Notes under the pieces: generated by a model
The model's database searches: none
What the model saw: the letters and a program-made list of their open reading frames with translations, nothing else
Told to the model about the DNA's origin: nothing
DNA from: Candidatus Omnitrophota bacterium
GTDB lineage: Bacteria > Ratteibacteria > UBA8468 > B48-G9 > DTJG01
Assembly: GCA_023485205.1 (NCBI GenBank)
Contig: JAMCZX010000010.1
Location: 1 to 19,550 of the forward strand
Direction of reading: 5' to 3'
DNA: 19,550 nt
Position numbers and translations under genes: made by a program
In this document: piece by piece, positions 6,621-14,703 of the stretch
How positions within the stretch are numbered: the first letter of the stretch is position 1
Layout of the letters: every line of letters starts with the position of its first letter

Positions 6621-7709
6621 ATGTCAAAGGAAATAGAGATTAAACAAGAAAGAGTAAGAAAATTATTAAAAAACCAAGACATTAATGGTATTATTCTGCG
6701 CAAGGTTTCAAACTTTTCATGGTTTACAGGCGGAGGGAAAAATTATGTCGGATTAAATTCAGAAGAAGGAGCAAGTAGCCTTGTTATTACACAGGATAAA
6801 ATATTTTTGCTTACAAACAATATTGAAGCCCCAAGGGTCTTGGATGAAGAAGTTTATGGTATTAATTTAGAAAAAATTATTCTCCCATGGTATGAGGATG
6901 AAAAACTGATAGAAGAAGCCAAAAAAATTACAGGAGAAAAAATTGGAGCAGATAGTGTAATTAATGGATGTAAATATATCAATTTAGATAGCCTTCATTT
7001 TCCTTTGATTCCAGAAGAAATTGAAAAATATCAGGAACTCGGTTCTGTATCAGGAAAAATTATTTCTGATGTCTGTCAAAAAATACTTCCAGGTATGACA
7101 GAAACAGAAATAGCCTCAATAGTTGCAAATGAATTCTGGAAAGTTAATATAATCCCTGTGGTTATATTAATTGCTGTTGATGACAGAATAGAAAAATACA
7201 GACACCCGCTTCCAACATTAAAAAAACTTAAAAATTATGCTATGGTGGTGGTATGCGCAAGAAAATATGGATTGATTGCTTCTTTAACAAGACTGGTCAG
7301 CTTTGGAAAAATTTCTGACAAATTAAAACAAAAACATGAAGCGGTTTGCACGGTTGACGCCACATTCATTTCAGAAAGTGTCCCGGATAACAGGTTAAAC
7401 ACTATATTTACAAATGCTATTGAATCCTATAAACAAACAGGCTTTGAAAATGAATGGGAAATGCATCACCAGGGCGGTCCAACTGGTTATCAGGCAAGGT
7501 ATTACAGGGCAAATTTCAATTCAGAAGGTATTATTGAATCTCACCAGGCATATGCCTGGAATCCATCAATTTCAGGAACAAAATCAGAGGACACAATTAT
7601 AACAACAGATTCTACTGCTATGATAATAACTGAGGATAAAAAATGGCCCATGAAAGAAATAAAAATAAATGGAAAAGATATTTTAAGACCGGATATACTT
7701 ATAAGATAG
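6621..7709 (+). CDS. M24-fold (aminopeptidase P/creatinase-like) protein lacking most metal ligands
   Basis: A 362-residue protein with an N-terminal creatinase-N-like domain (about 1-130; SNFSWFTGGGKNYV, then TNNIEAPR) and a C-terminal pita-bread domain (about 135-350). Databases usually call such proteins M24 metallopeptidases or Xaa-Pro aminopeptidases. By eye the canonical ligands are mostly missing. The Asp pair of VDIG..DITR is replaced in VVVCARKYGLIASLTR (Cys212 or neighbours, Ser221), and the first Glu is Asn314 (WNPSIS). His282/His283 (MHHQGG) and the last Glu (Glu323 in SEDT) are kept. RHPLPT (194-199) is another distinctive segment. Creatinase is a known metal-free member of this fold, so a non-metal enzyme is possible. 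GGAG precedes the ATG. The protein is cytoplasmic, and its 3' end overlaps nfeD by 67 bases. Confidence 0.82.
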   Translation: MSKEIEIKQERVRKLLKNQDINGIILRKVSNFSWFTGGGKNYVGLNSEEGASSLVITQDKIFLLTNNIEAPRVLDEEVYGINLEKIILPWYEDEKLIEEAKKITGEKIGADSVINGCKYINLDSLHFPLIPEEIEKYQELGSVSGKIISDVCQKILPGMTETEIASIVANEFWKVNIIPVVILIAVDDRIEKYRHPLPTLKKLKNYAMVVVCARKYGLIASLTRLVSFGKISDKLKQKHEAVCTVDATFISESVPDNRLNTIFTNAIESYKQTGFENEWEMHHQGGPTGYQARYYRANFNSEGIIESHQAYAWNPSISGTKSEDTIITTDSTAMIITEDKKWPMKEIKINGKDILRPDILIR

Positions 7710-9004
7710 GTTTACTTTTTATATTGTTTTTAGGTACGTGCCTCAATTCTTATGGAGCAGTATCTTTGCATTCAACGCCTAAGGTATACACTCTGTCTGT
7801 AAATAGCACTATCAATCCTTTTGTAGCCTATAAAATAGAAAATTCTATTGAGTATACCAAAAAACATCATGGTCAGGCTCTTATACTTTTAATAGATACT
7901 CCTGGCGGACTTCTTGCATCCATGCAAAAAATAGTTGAATCTATATTAACCTCACCTGTTCCTGTAATCGCCTATGTCTATCCTCAGGGAGCCATGTGTG
8001 CATCAGCCGGAACATTTATTGCTCTTTCCTGTAATTATGTAGCAATGGCACCGGGAACAAATATAGGAGCGGCACATCCTGTTTCTCTTGTTGGGTCCAT
8101 GGGAAAAACAGAAAAAACCAAGGTTATGAATGCTATGGTAAGCTATATAAAATCCATAGCAAAAGAAAGAGGTAAAAACGCTCTCTGGGCAGAAAATGCA
8201 GTGAGAAAAAGTATTGCCAGTAGTGATGAAACAGCACTTAAAGAACATGTTATAGATTTTATTGCTCCAAATATTCAAAGCCTTTTAAAAGATTTAAACG
8301 GAAAAAAAGTTGTTTTATCCTCAGGGACAACTGTTATTCTTAATACCAAAAATTCCATAGTAAAACAAATTCCTTATACATTCGGAGAAAAACTTCTTGA
8401 TGTTGTGGGAAATCCCAATGTTGCATCCATCTTGCTTATTATTGGAATACTTGGCATTGTCTTTGAATTTTTACATCCTGGTCTTGCAATCCCCGGAGTT
8501 GTAGGAACAATATCTCTTGTTTTATCTTTTTATGCTTTTCAGGCTTTTAATCAGAGTTTTGCAGGGGTCTTTTTCATTATTATCGGAGCTATAATGTTTA
8601 TCATAGAGGTTTTTGCTCCAAGTCATGGAATTTTTGCTATAGCAGGAGCAATATGTTTAATGCTCGGCTCATGGATGCTTTTTCATTCCCCTTCCAGTGA
8701 ATTTCATATTTCATTATTTGCTTTAATAAGACTATGGACATTTTTAATTCTCTGTCTTTTAGCTATTTTTATTTTTATCAGAAGAACAAAAAAAAGGAAG
8801 GTAACAACAGGAAAGGAAGGAATGGTAGGGGAAACCGGACATGTAATTTCTGATATTAATCCTAAAGGGATTATTTTTGTTCATGGTGAAGAATGGAATG
8901 CTTATTCAGATACTCAAATACCAAAAGGCGCAGAAATCAAAGTGGTTAAAGTAGAAGAGGATATGAGATTAAAGGTGGAACCTATTTCAAGAGATGATAA
9001 ATAG
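7643..9004 (+). CDS. nfeD: NfeD-family membrane serine protease (long form)
   Basis: Membrane protein of the long NfeD type (ClpP-class N-terminal protease, membrane core, C-terminal OB-fold); archaeal relatives cleave stomatin partners. In 453 residues: signal or anchor helix about 22-39; ClpP-like domain about 45-235 with LLIDTPGGLLASM (82-94) and nucleophile Ser121 in CASAGTF, with the general-base Lys probably Lys160 (in KTEKTKVMN); several hydrophobic helices about 260-345 and 360-380; cytosolic or soluble OB-fold about 385-447 (GKEGMVGETGHV). The ATG at 7643 has GAGG seven bases upstream and no later plausible start precedes the signal sequence, so the 67-base overlap with the previous gene looks real. 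No stomatin/SPFH gene is adjacent, unlike the common arrangement. Its last 23 bases overlap the 3' end of convergent glmM. Confidence 0.92.
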   Translation: MAHERNKNKWKRYFKTGYTYKIGLLFILFLGTCLNSYGAVSLHSTPKVYTLSVNSTINPFVAYKIENSIEYTKKHHGQALILLIDTPGGLLASMQKIVESILTSPVPVIAYVYPQGAMCASAGTFIALSCNYVAMAPGTNIGAAHPVSLVGSMGKTEKTKVMNAMVSYIKSIAKERGKNALWAENAVRKSIASSDETALKEHVIDFIAPNIQSLLKDLNGKKVVLSSGTTVILNTKNSIVKQIPYTFGEKLLDVVGNPNVASILLIIGILGIVFEFLHPGLAIPGVVGTISLVLSFYAFQAFNQSFAGVFFIIIGAIMFIIEVFAPSHGIFAIAGAICLMLGSWMLFHSPSSEFHISLFALIRLWTFLILCLLAIFIFIRRTKKRKVTTGKEGMVGETGHVISDINPKGIIFVHGEEWNAYSDTQIPKGAEIKVVKVEEDMRLKVEPISRDDK

Positions 9005-10322
9005 TATTTTTTATTTCCTGAAGCTTTTCAATATCTTTCCCTTCAAAGAAAATTCTTATAATTGGTTCTGTTTTAGAAACCCTTAACTGGAACCAGAACT
9101 CAGGAAAAGAAATTTTTAATCCATCCTCCTCTGAAATCTTTCCTTCTTTGAATTTATTTTTAACCTTTGAAAAAAACTTTTCTATTTTTTCAGGGGTAAT
9201 CTGTATTTTTTCTTTTATGAAATGGTAAACAGGAAATTTATTTATACTTTCAGAAAGAGTACTATTATTAATGCTTAAACATTCTAAAGCAAGCCCAATT
9301 CCTATAAAACTATCCCTGCCATAATGAAAATCCGAGTAAATGATACCGCCATTTCCTTCTCCCCCACAGACAGCTTTAACTTTTTTCATTTTAGAGGATA
9401 CATACATCTCCCCTACTTTTGTTCTATAAAGAGGCACATCCATTTTTTTACAAATGTCATCTACAAGCATTGTTGTAGAAAGATTAACAACAACAGGCCC
9501 CTTTTTTCTGGTGGATAAGATATGTTGTATAAGAAAAGAAACCCCATATTCTTCACTGATAATATTACCCTTTTCATCTACAAGGACAAGTCTATCACAA
9601 TCCGGGTCCTGAGCAAACCCTATGTCTGCTTTTTCTTCAACAACTTTTTTGGCTAATTCTTTAAGATTATCTCTGGTTGGTTCAGGATTCCTTGAAAAAA
9701 TACCTATAGGTGCCTCATTTATTGCTATTACATCACAACCAAGCTTTTTAAGAAAATCTTTTGTCCAGACTGCTCCAACACCCTGGCATGGGTCTATAAC
9801 AACCCTGAATTTTTTCTTTTTTATGGCAGCGACATCTATAAAATTTAAAATCTTAGCAAAATAGGTATGAATTTCTTTTTCCGAATGTATAAAAAGTCCA
9901 GGGGTAGAGACATGTTTTTTTTTATTTTTTTTATAGATTTTTATAAATTCTCTAAATTCTTCTTCATTTAGAAATGTACCAGAAGAAGAAAAAAATTTAA
10001 TTCCATTATATGGCTGAGGATTGTGGCTGGCTGTTATAATTACCCCATTTAATTTACAATTTTTTTCTATAATAAAACCTATAGCAGGGGTTGGAACAAT
10101 TCCTATATCAATAATATTCTTACCTGAAGATAAAACCCCTGCAGAAAAGGAAATTTTTAAAGAATCTCTGCTGGGCCTTGTATCTGTGCCAATAATAATA
10201 TTTTTTTCATGACACCATTGCCCAAATGCCATTCCAAAATCAAAAGCATTTTTTTCACAAAGAGTTTTTCCATATATACCACGGATTCCAGAAGTACTGA
10301 TTATTAAATTTTTATCTATCAT
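8982..10322 (-). CDS. glmM: Phosphoglucosamine mutase / phosphohexomutase
   Basis: Alpha-D-phosphohexomutase superfamily enzyme, most likely interconverting glucosamine 6-phosphate and glucosamine 1-phosphate on the way to UDP-GlcNAc. The 446 residues show all four domain signatures: TSGIRG (10-15); TASHNPQPYNGIKF (97-110), with phosphoserine Ser99; DPDCDR (239-244), the Mg-binding loop; GGEGNGGI (320-327), the sugar-binding loop; and RVSKTEPIIR (414-423), the phosphate-binding loop. The sugar loop, GGEGNGG rather than GEESGH/GEQSGH, resembles archaeal-type GlmM/phosphomannomutases, so sugar specificity is not settled. The ATG overlaps the truB stop (ATGA), making it the last gene of the rplU operon. 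Its 3' end overlaps nfeD on the other strand. Confidence 0.87.
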   Translation of the reverse strand: MIDKNLIISTSGIRGIYGKTLCEKNAFDFGMAFGQWCHEKNIIIGTDTRPSRDSLKISFSAGVLSSGKNIIDIGIVPTPAIGFIIEKNCKLNGVIITASHNPQPYNGIKFFSSSGTFLNEEEFREFIKIYKKNKKKHVSTPGLFIHSEKEIHTYFAKILNFIDVAAIKKKKFRVVIDPCQGVGAVWTKDFLKKLGCDVIAINEAPIGIFSRNPEPTRDNLKELAKKVVEEKADIGFAQDPDCDRLVLVDEKGNIISEEYGVSFLIQHILSTRKKGPVVVNLSTTMLVDDICKKMDVPLYRTKVGEMYVSSKMKKVKAVCGGEGNGGIIYSDFHYGRDSFIGIGLALECLSINNSTLSESINKFPVYHFIKEKIQITPEKIEKFFSKVKNKFKEGKISEEDGLKISFPEFWFQLRVSKTEPIIRIFFEGKDIEKLQEIKNTIYHLLK

Positions 10323-11002
10323 TTTATAAAACTTAAAGGTAAAATATAATGTGGAAAAGGGTGTTTTGCTAATTCTTCCAGAGTAATACTATCTTTAATT
10401 GTAAATTTACCCACACGGGTCCTTAAAAGTTCAGATTGTGTGGCTCCACAACCAAGTTTTTCTCCAATATCCCTGCATAAAGATCTCATATATGTTCCTC
10501 TACTACAAACAACCCTGATTTTTACTTCTGGAATTTTTATATCTACTATTTCTATTTCTTTTATGTGGACCTTACGGGGAAGCAATACTACATTTTCCCC
10601 TTTTCTGTATAAATTATAGCTTTTTTCCCCTTTTAATTTTAAAGCTGAAACTATTGGCGGAACCTGATTAATTTCTCCAAGAAAACCCCTTACCACCTCT
10701 TTTATGTTTTCCGAAGTAATATTGTTAATACTTCTTGTTTCTAAAACTTTCCCATCTACATCATCAGTATCTGTAATTTTCCCCAGTTCCATTGTGGTAA
10801 TATACTCTTTATCCATATTAAGAAAAAAATGGGAAAATTTTGTTGCTCTGCCAGCACAAATAACAAGAACCCCTGATGCCAGAGGGTCTAAAGTTCCTGT
10901 ATGACCTAATTTTTCTTTAGGATGAAAAACCTTTTTTATAAACCTGATAACATCATATGATGTTATCCCGGATGGCTTGTTTATATTAATAAATCCTTCC
11001 AT
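10319..11002 (-). CDS. truB: tRNA pseudouridine-55 synthase
   Basis: Cytoplasmic enzyme that isomerises U55 to pseudouridine in the T-loop of tRNAs. The N-terminus GFININKPSGITSYDV and the catalytic block KLGHTGTLDPLASGVL (31-46, nucleophile Asp39) are textbook TruB. KEYITTMELG (65-74) carries the conserved Tyr67, and CSRGTYMRSLCRDIG (near 169-183) carries the conserved Arg/Thr/Tyr strand. At 227 residues it is shorter than the E. coli enzyme (about 314) and lacks a PUA-type C-terminal domain, as in several bacterial lineages. The start overlaps the nrnA 3' end by 22 bases, and its stop overlaps glmM by 4, so translation is probably coupled on both sides. Confidence 0.97.
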   Translation of the reverse strand: MEGFININKPSGITSYDVIRFIKKVFHPKEKLGHTGTLDPLASGVLVICAGRATKFSHFFLNMDKEYITTMELGKITDTDDVDGKVLETRSINNITSENIKEVVRGFLGEINQVPPIVSALKLKGEKSYNLYRKGENVVLLPRKVHIKEIEIVDIKIPEVKIRVVCSRGTYMRSLCRDIGEKLGCGATQSELLRTRVGKFTIKDSITLEELAKHPFPHYILPLSFIK

Positions 11003-11961
11003 TTTTCTCTTATAAATTGAAGAATGATATCTTCAGATTTTTTTAGTGAAGCATTATAAATAGAAAATCCAGAAGCATTAGGATGACCCCCTCCACCAAA
11101 GTGTTTTGCTATTTTATGGGTATTGTACATTGATTTACTTCTTATACTTATTTTAATTTCTTTTTTTCTTTCTTTCATTAAAAAAGCCATTTCTGCTTCT
11201 TTTACTGACCTTAATATATCTATTAATCCTTCTGTATCCTCTTCTGTTGTTTTTGTTTTTTTATACATATCCAGAGAAACTTTTGCCCATATAATTTTTA
11301 AACCCTGGTCAATCTTTATTGTTTTTAGAATCAAAGCAAGAAGTTTTGTTATTTTTAAAGGCTGCTGATAATAGATTTTATTGGCAATATCCTGTGGATT
11401 AATACCATACTTTAAAAGTTCTGCGGCCACATAAAATGTTTTATCTGTAAGATTATAATGAAATGAACCCGTATCAAAAGATAATGAGGTATAAAGACAT
11501 TCAGAGATTTCTTTGTTCATTTTTTCCATCTGAGATATTAAAAAATAACACATCATTCCCACAGAAGACTGTTGGGGGGAAACCCAGTTTATGGTTCCAA
11601 AATTTTCATTTTCTATATGATGGTCTATATTAATCACTATAGGGGTTTTTAAAATAATATGGGATACAGAACCCATTCTTTCTGCACCACTACAATCAAA
11701 AACAATGGAAACTTCCGGAACAAAATTCTTCTTTTTAAATATTTTAAGTGTATCAATTTCATCAGCACCCGGGAGAAATTGATATTTCTCAGGCAAAGAT
11801 TTTTCATTAATTACATAAACCTGTTTTCCCATTTGTTTTAACAAATTTAAAAAAGCCGTCTCACAACCAAGTCCATCACCATCAGGAATCTGATGTGTTG
11901 TAATAACAAATCTATTATACTTTTTAATTACATCTATAATTTCTGTAATATGTTTCTTCAT
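10981..11961 (-). CDS. nrnA: DHH/DHHA1 phosphoesterase, NrnA-like (oligoribonuclease / pAp phosphatase)
   Basis: Manganese-dependent DHH-family phosphoesterase. NrnA members degrade 2-5 base RNA fragments and often 3'-phosphoadenosine 5'-phosphate; related proteins hydrolyse cyclic or linear dinucleotides. The 326 residues show HQIPDGDGLG (23-32; His23, Asp27 and Asp29), FDCSG (88-92, Asp89), NIDHHIEN (111-118, the DHH motif), FDTGSF (162-167, Asp163) and the DHHA1 substrate loop FGGGGHPNASG (288-298). Placement right before truB is the common nusA-infB-rbfA-nrnA-truB neighbourhood with its upstream half missing. The start overlaps hflX by 38 bases. Which small RNA or dinucleotide it prefers cannot be told from the sequence. 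Confidence 0.93.
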   Translation of the reverse strand: MKKHITEIIDVIKKYNRFVITTHQIPDGDGLGCETAFLNLLKQMGKQVYVINEKSLPEKYQFLPGADEIDTLKIFKKKNFVPEVSIVFDCSGAERMGSVSHIILKTPIVINIDHHIENENFGTINWVSPQQSSVGMMCYFLISQMEKMNKEISECLYTSLSFDTGSFHYNLTDKTFYVAAELLKYGINPQDIANKIYYQQPLKITKLLALILKTIKIDQGLKIIWAKVSLDMYKKTKTTEEDTEGLIDILRSVKEAEMAFLMKERKKEIKISIRSKSMYNTHKIAKHFGGGGHPNASGFSIYNASLKKSEDIILQFIREKWKDLLI

Positions 11962-13105
11962 TTTTTTTTATATCAGAGGTATCTTTTCCCTCTTCATTTT
12001 TACCATAAATTTCTTTATAAATAAATTCTTTTAAAAGATTAATACCCTCTCCACTATCAGCAGAAATAAATAAATTTTCCTGATACCTTCTCTGAAGAAT
12101 AATTAAATCTTCAGGAGCAAGAAGGTCTATTTTATTAAATACTTCTATTCTCGGTTTATTTTCTATACCAAGCATGTCTATTACTTTATAAACAGTTTCT
12201 TTTTGTTTGTCTATAAATTGGTTTGTAGAATCAATAACTATTAGCAAAAGGTCTGCAAATCTTAATTCCTCCAGCGTTGATTTAAAGGCAGATATAAGGT
12301 GATGGGGAAGATTTGCAAGAAGACCTACTGTATCAGAAACTAAAACATAGTGTTTTTCACTTAGATAAACAAGTCTTGTAAGAGGGTCAAGCGTGGAAAA
12401 AAGTTTATTGTCTGTATAAGCATCCCGCCTATGAATAAGTTTATTAATAAGTGCGCTTTTACCTACATTTGTATATCCTACTACAGCAATGACAGGAAGA
12501 TTTTTTCTTTCTCTGGATTCCCTTAAAATCATTCTATGTTTTTCTATTTCTTTTATTTTATCATTTAACCATTTAATTCGTTCTCTGACACGTCTTCTCT
12601 GAATTTCAATTTTTTGTTCACCCGGGCCCCTTGTTCCTATTGTACCTCCCAGCCTTGAAAGACCCACTCCTGAACCTGCAAGCCTGGGAAGTATATATGT
12701 CAGATTGGCAAGTTCTATCTGCAGTTTTCCTTCCAATGTATGGGCATGCCTGGCAAAAATGGAAAGAATGATTTCTGTTCTGTCAAGAATTTTTATTTGC
12801 CAAAAATCTTCAAGATTTCTTTGCTGAATAGGACTAAGGTCATTTTCAAAAATTATAAAATCCGTCTTTTCTGTATTAAGATAATTTTTTATTTCTTCTA
12901 CTTTTCCTTTACCAATATATATGGCGGGATTAATTTTAACAGGAGAATTTAAAAGCAAAGATTTGCCTGCTATACCAAGAGTTTTACATAAAGACTCTAT
13001 TTCTTTTTTATTTTCTTCTGTGAGTAAATGATTTGAGTGTTTAAAAATTAGTATCAGGCCTGTTTTACCATTAAAATTATTTGGCAAAAAAGAAAGAAGG
13101 TCCAT
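11924..13105 (-). CDS. hflX: Ribosome-associated GTPase HflX
   Basis: GTPase of the Obg-HflX superfamily that binds 50S or 70S ribosomes; in other bacteria it splits stalled or hibernating ribosomes under stress. In 393 residues: N-terminal HflX domain about 15-180 (PAIYIGKGKVEEI at 60-72; ENDLSPIQQRNLE near 87-99; LAGSGVGLSRLGGTIGTRGP about 142-161), a coiled linker about 165-200, and the G domain with G1 GYTNVGKS (210-217), G2 STLD (237-240), G3 DTVG (258-261), G4 NKID (324-327) and G5 SAD (348-350). Residue 262 is Leu where the E. coli-type family mostly has Phe. The gene starts two bases after the rplU stop with only a weak ribosome-binding site, so coupling to L21 translation is likely. 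Its end overlaps nrnA by 38 bases. Confidence 0.96.
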   Translation of the reverse strand: MDLLSFLPNNFNGKTGLILIFKHSNHLLTEENKKEIESLCKTLGIAGKSLLLNSPVKINPAIYIGKGKVEEIKNYLNTEKTDFIIFENDLSPIQQRNLEDFWQIKILDRTEIILSIFARHAHTLEGKLQIELANLTYILPRLAGSGVGLSRLGGTIGTRGPGEQKIEIQRRRVRERIKWLNDKIKEIEKHRMILRESRERKNLPVIAVVGYTNVGKSALINKLIHRRDAYTDNKLFSTLDPLTRLVYLSEKHYVLVSDTVGLLANLPHHLISAFKSTLEELRFADLLLIVIDSTNQFIDKQKETVYKVIDMLGIENKPRIEVFNKIDLLAPEDLIILQRRYQENLFISADSGEGINLLKEFIYKEIYGKNEEGKDTSDIKKNEETYYRNYRCN

Positions 13106-13107
13106 TA

Positions 13108-13422
13108 TTAGCCTGGGATTATTTGAGAAATTTTAAGAACAGTTACACTATCTCTATATCCTACACCTCTTTTATATCCGGTTTTGGATTTTTTCTTAAA
13201 AGAATATATTTTTTCTCCTTTTTTTTCTTTTATAACTTCAGCAATTACCTTGCAGTTTTTAAGTCCATCTTTATCCATAATAAGTCTGCCATCTTTTTCA
13301 AGGGCAACAACATCACTAATTTCAAATTTTTCACCTTTTTTCTGTTGAAGTTTATATACTTCTAAGATATCCCCTTCTTTAACTAAAAATTGTTTGCCGG
13401 AAATAGATACTATACTATACAT
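13108..13422 (-). CDS. rplU: 50S ribosomal protein L21
   Basis: Ribosomal protein L21, which binds 23S rRNA with L20. Its 104 residues match the usual length. It begins MYSIVSISGKQFLVKEGD, the standard L21 start, and has the family's conserved basic block KKKSKTGYKRGVGYRD (77-92), the rRNA-contacting region, before the final VTVLKISQI strand. GGGGAGAT lies just before the ATG. It heads an operon with hflX, nrnA, truB and glmM. Notably the usual neighbour rpmA (L27) does not follow; hflX starts two bases after its stop. Confidence 0.96.
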   Translation of the reverse strand: MYSIVSISGKQFLVKEGDILEVYKLQQKKGEKFEISDVVALEKDGRLIMDKDGLKNCKVIAEVIKEKKGEKIYSFKKKSKTGYKRGVGYRDSVTVLKISQIIPG

Positions 13423-13453
13423 ATTCTTAATCTCCCCATATTATTTTTTATAT

Positions 13454-13481
13454 ATTATAGCAGTATTGGATAAAAAAACAA
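13454..13481 (-). promoter_or_regulatory. Extended -10 promoter of the rplU-hflX-nrnA-truB-glmM operon
   Basis: Minus strand: -35 TTGTTT (13476-13481), a 16-base spacer ending TGC, and a perfect -10 TATAAT (13454-13459), giving the extended motif TGCTATAAT. The predicted start is near 13447, leaving a leader of about 25 bases with GGGGAG before the L21 ATG. The leader is too short for an L21-type autoregulatory RNA structure. Confidence 0.7.
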
Positions 13482-13512
13482 ATTTATTATATTTTCAGGT
13501 ATTATAAATAAT

Positions 13513-14643
13513 CTATATAAATTCGTTTAATTCTCCTGAATCAATTAAATTTAAAACTACTTTAACTACCTTCCTATCAAATTGTTTTTCAATATTTTCT
13601 ACTAATTCATTTTTTGCTTGTTCTAAAGATAAAGCTTTTCTATAGGGTCTGTCTGCTATCATTGCTTCAAAAGCATCAGCCACAGAAAAAAATTCTTGCC
13701 AAATAGGAATCCGGGAATCTTTAAGTCTTTCAGGATAACCATTTCCATTGGGCTGTTCATGATGAGATTTAATAAAAGATATATCCTTTATATATTCTTC
13801 TATTGGAGAAATTATATGCATACCATTTATAGGATGTTTTTTAATTATTTCCCACTCTTCTCTGGTTAGTTTATCTGGTTTATTTAAAATAGAAGGGTCT
13901 ATACCAACTTTACCTATATCATGAAGAATACCAAAATCTGAAATTATTTGTATTTTATCTCTGGAAAGTTTCATTTTTTCAGCAATTTTTATAGCTATTT
14001 CTTTCACCTTTTCTGAATGGCCTCTATGATAAGAACCCTTTTCTTCAAGTATGTTTATTAATGTTGTAGCAATGCTTATATAAATCTTATGCAGACGATA
14101 CTGCATTGTTTGTGAAGCAATAAAATTTGATAAAAAAGACCCAAGAATTGAAAAAAATTCCATTTCTTCATTTGTAAATTTTTTTGGCTTGGGATAATAA
14201 ATACTTAAAACCCCAAATTTTTTATCTTTAGTCACCAAGGGAATACAAACAAGAGAATTTATTTTTTCTTTCAAGGAAAACTCAGAAAATGCATATAAGT
14301 GATTGGCTTTTAGGTCTTGGGCAAAATAGATTTTACCTGTTTTAAAAACATGACCGGCTATACTTTCACCTGTTTCTATGGAAAACTTCATTTTTTTATA
14401 TTCCTTACTTGTTCCATAACTTGCCACTAAAAGAAGTTTTTTTGCTGAAGTATTATATAATCTGATATTTCCCACCTTGGCATTCATCAGGTTAATAATT
14501 TCTTTTAAAGTAAAATCCAACAGGGGAATAATATCACTTCTCATTTTTTTAGAAGCATACTCTGAAATGTTATTTAAAACAAAAAGAATCTTTGAGGGAT
14601 TTATTACAAGTTTGTTTTCTATTTTTCTATTTTTTAAAACCAT
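13513..14643 (-). CDS. GAF-domain HD-GYP phosphodiesterase (probable cyclic di-GMP hydrolase)
   Basis: Cytoplasmic signalling protein of 376 residues without membrane segments. A GAF sensor domain (about 36-180) is joined by a short helix to an HD-GYP domain (about 190-375). HD-GYP residues are present: HRGHSEKV (206-213), GILHDIGKVGI (238-248, His241-Asp242), HP (270-271), HH (294-295) and GNGYP (300-304), so hydrolysis of cyclic di-GMP (or a related cyclic dinucleotide) is likely. What the GAF domain binds is unknown. It has its own candidate promoter and lies 60 bases after the Fe-S protein gene, so it may be expressed with or independently of the Rrf2 module. No Shine-Dalgarno is visible before the ATG; I keep this start because the next Met (residue 34) is at the edge of the GAF fold. 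Confidence 0.92.
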   Translation of the reverse strand: MVLKNRKIENKLVINPSKILFVLNNISEYASKKMRSDIIPLLDFTLKEIINLMNAKVGNIRLYNTSAKKLLLVASYGTSKEYKKMKFSIETGESIAGHVFKTGKIYFAQDLKANHLYAFSEFSLKEKINSLVCIPLVTKDKKFGVLSIYYPKPKKFTNEEMEFFSILGSFLSNFIASQTMQYRLHKIYISIATTLINILEEKGSYHRGHSEKVKEIAIKIAEKMKLSRDKIQIISDFGILHDIGKVGIDPSILNKPDKLTREEWEIIKKHPINGMHIISPIEEYIKDISFIKSHHEQPNGNGYPERLKDSRIPIWQEFFSVADAFEAMIADRPYRKALSLEQAKNELVENIEKQFDRKVVKVVLNLIDSGELNEFI

Positions 14644-14666
14644 AAATAATATTTTAAATTAAATTT

Positions 14667-14695
14667 ATTCTAACTACAAAAATTTTTATCATCAA
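14667..14695 (-). promoter_or_regulatory. Probable promoter of the GAF/HD-GYP gene
   Basis: Minus strand: -35 TTGATG (14690-14695), a 17-base spacer, and -10 TAGAAT (14667-14672). The predicted start near 14660 leaves a leader of about 17 bases without a Shine-Dalgarno. No GATAC-type palindrome lies here, so it does not look like part of the Rrf2 site set. Confidence 0.5.
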
Positions 14696-14703
14696 TCAGA
14701 AAA

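Noticed and set aside
6521..6703. N-terminal extension of the PIG-L gene on the minus strand (502 residues in total)
   Set aside because: It runs through the intergenic promoter zone and antisense into the divergent M24-like gene, is a low-complexity hydrophobic translation of AT-rich DNA, and hides a proper signal peptide preceded by GGAGG and TTG.
9338..9346. AAATGATAC inside glmM as a third Rrf2 site
   Set aside because: It lies within coding sequence, away from any promoter, and lacks the opposite arm at seven-base spacing.
13423..13453. L21 leader RNA structure before rplU
   Set aside because: Only about 25 bases lie between the predicted start and the ATG, without a stem.
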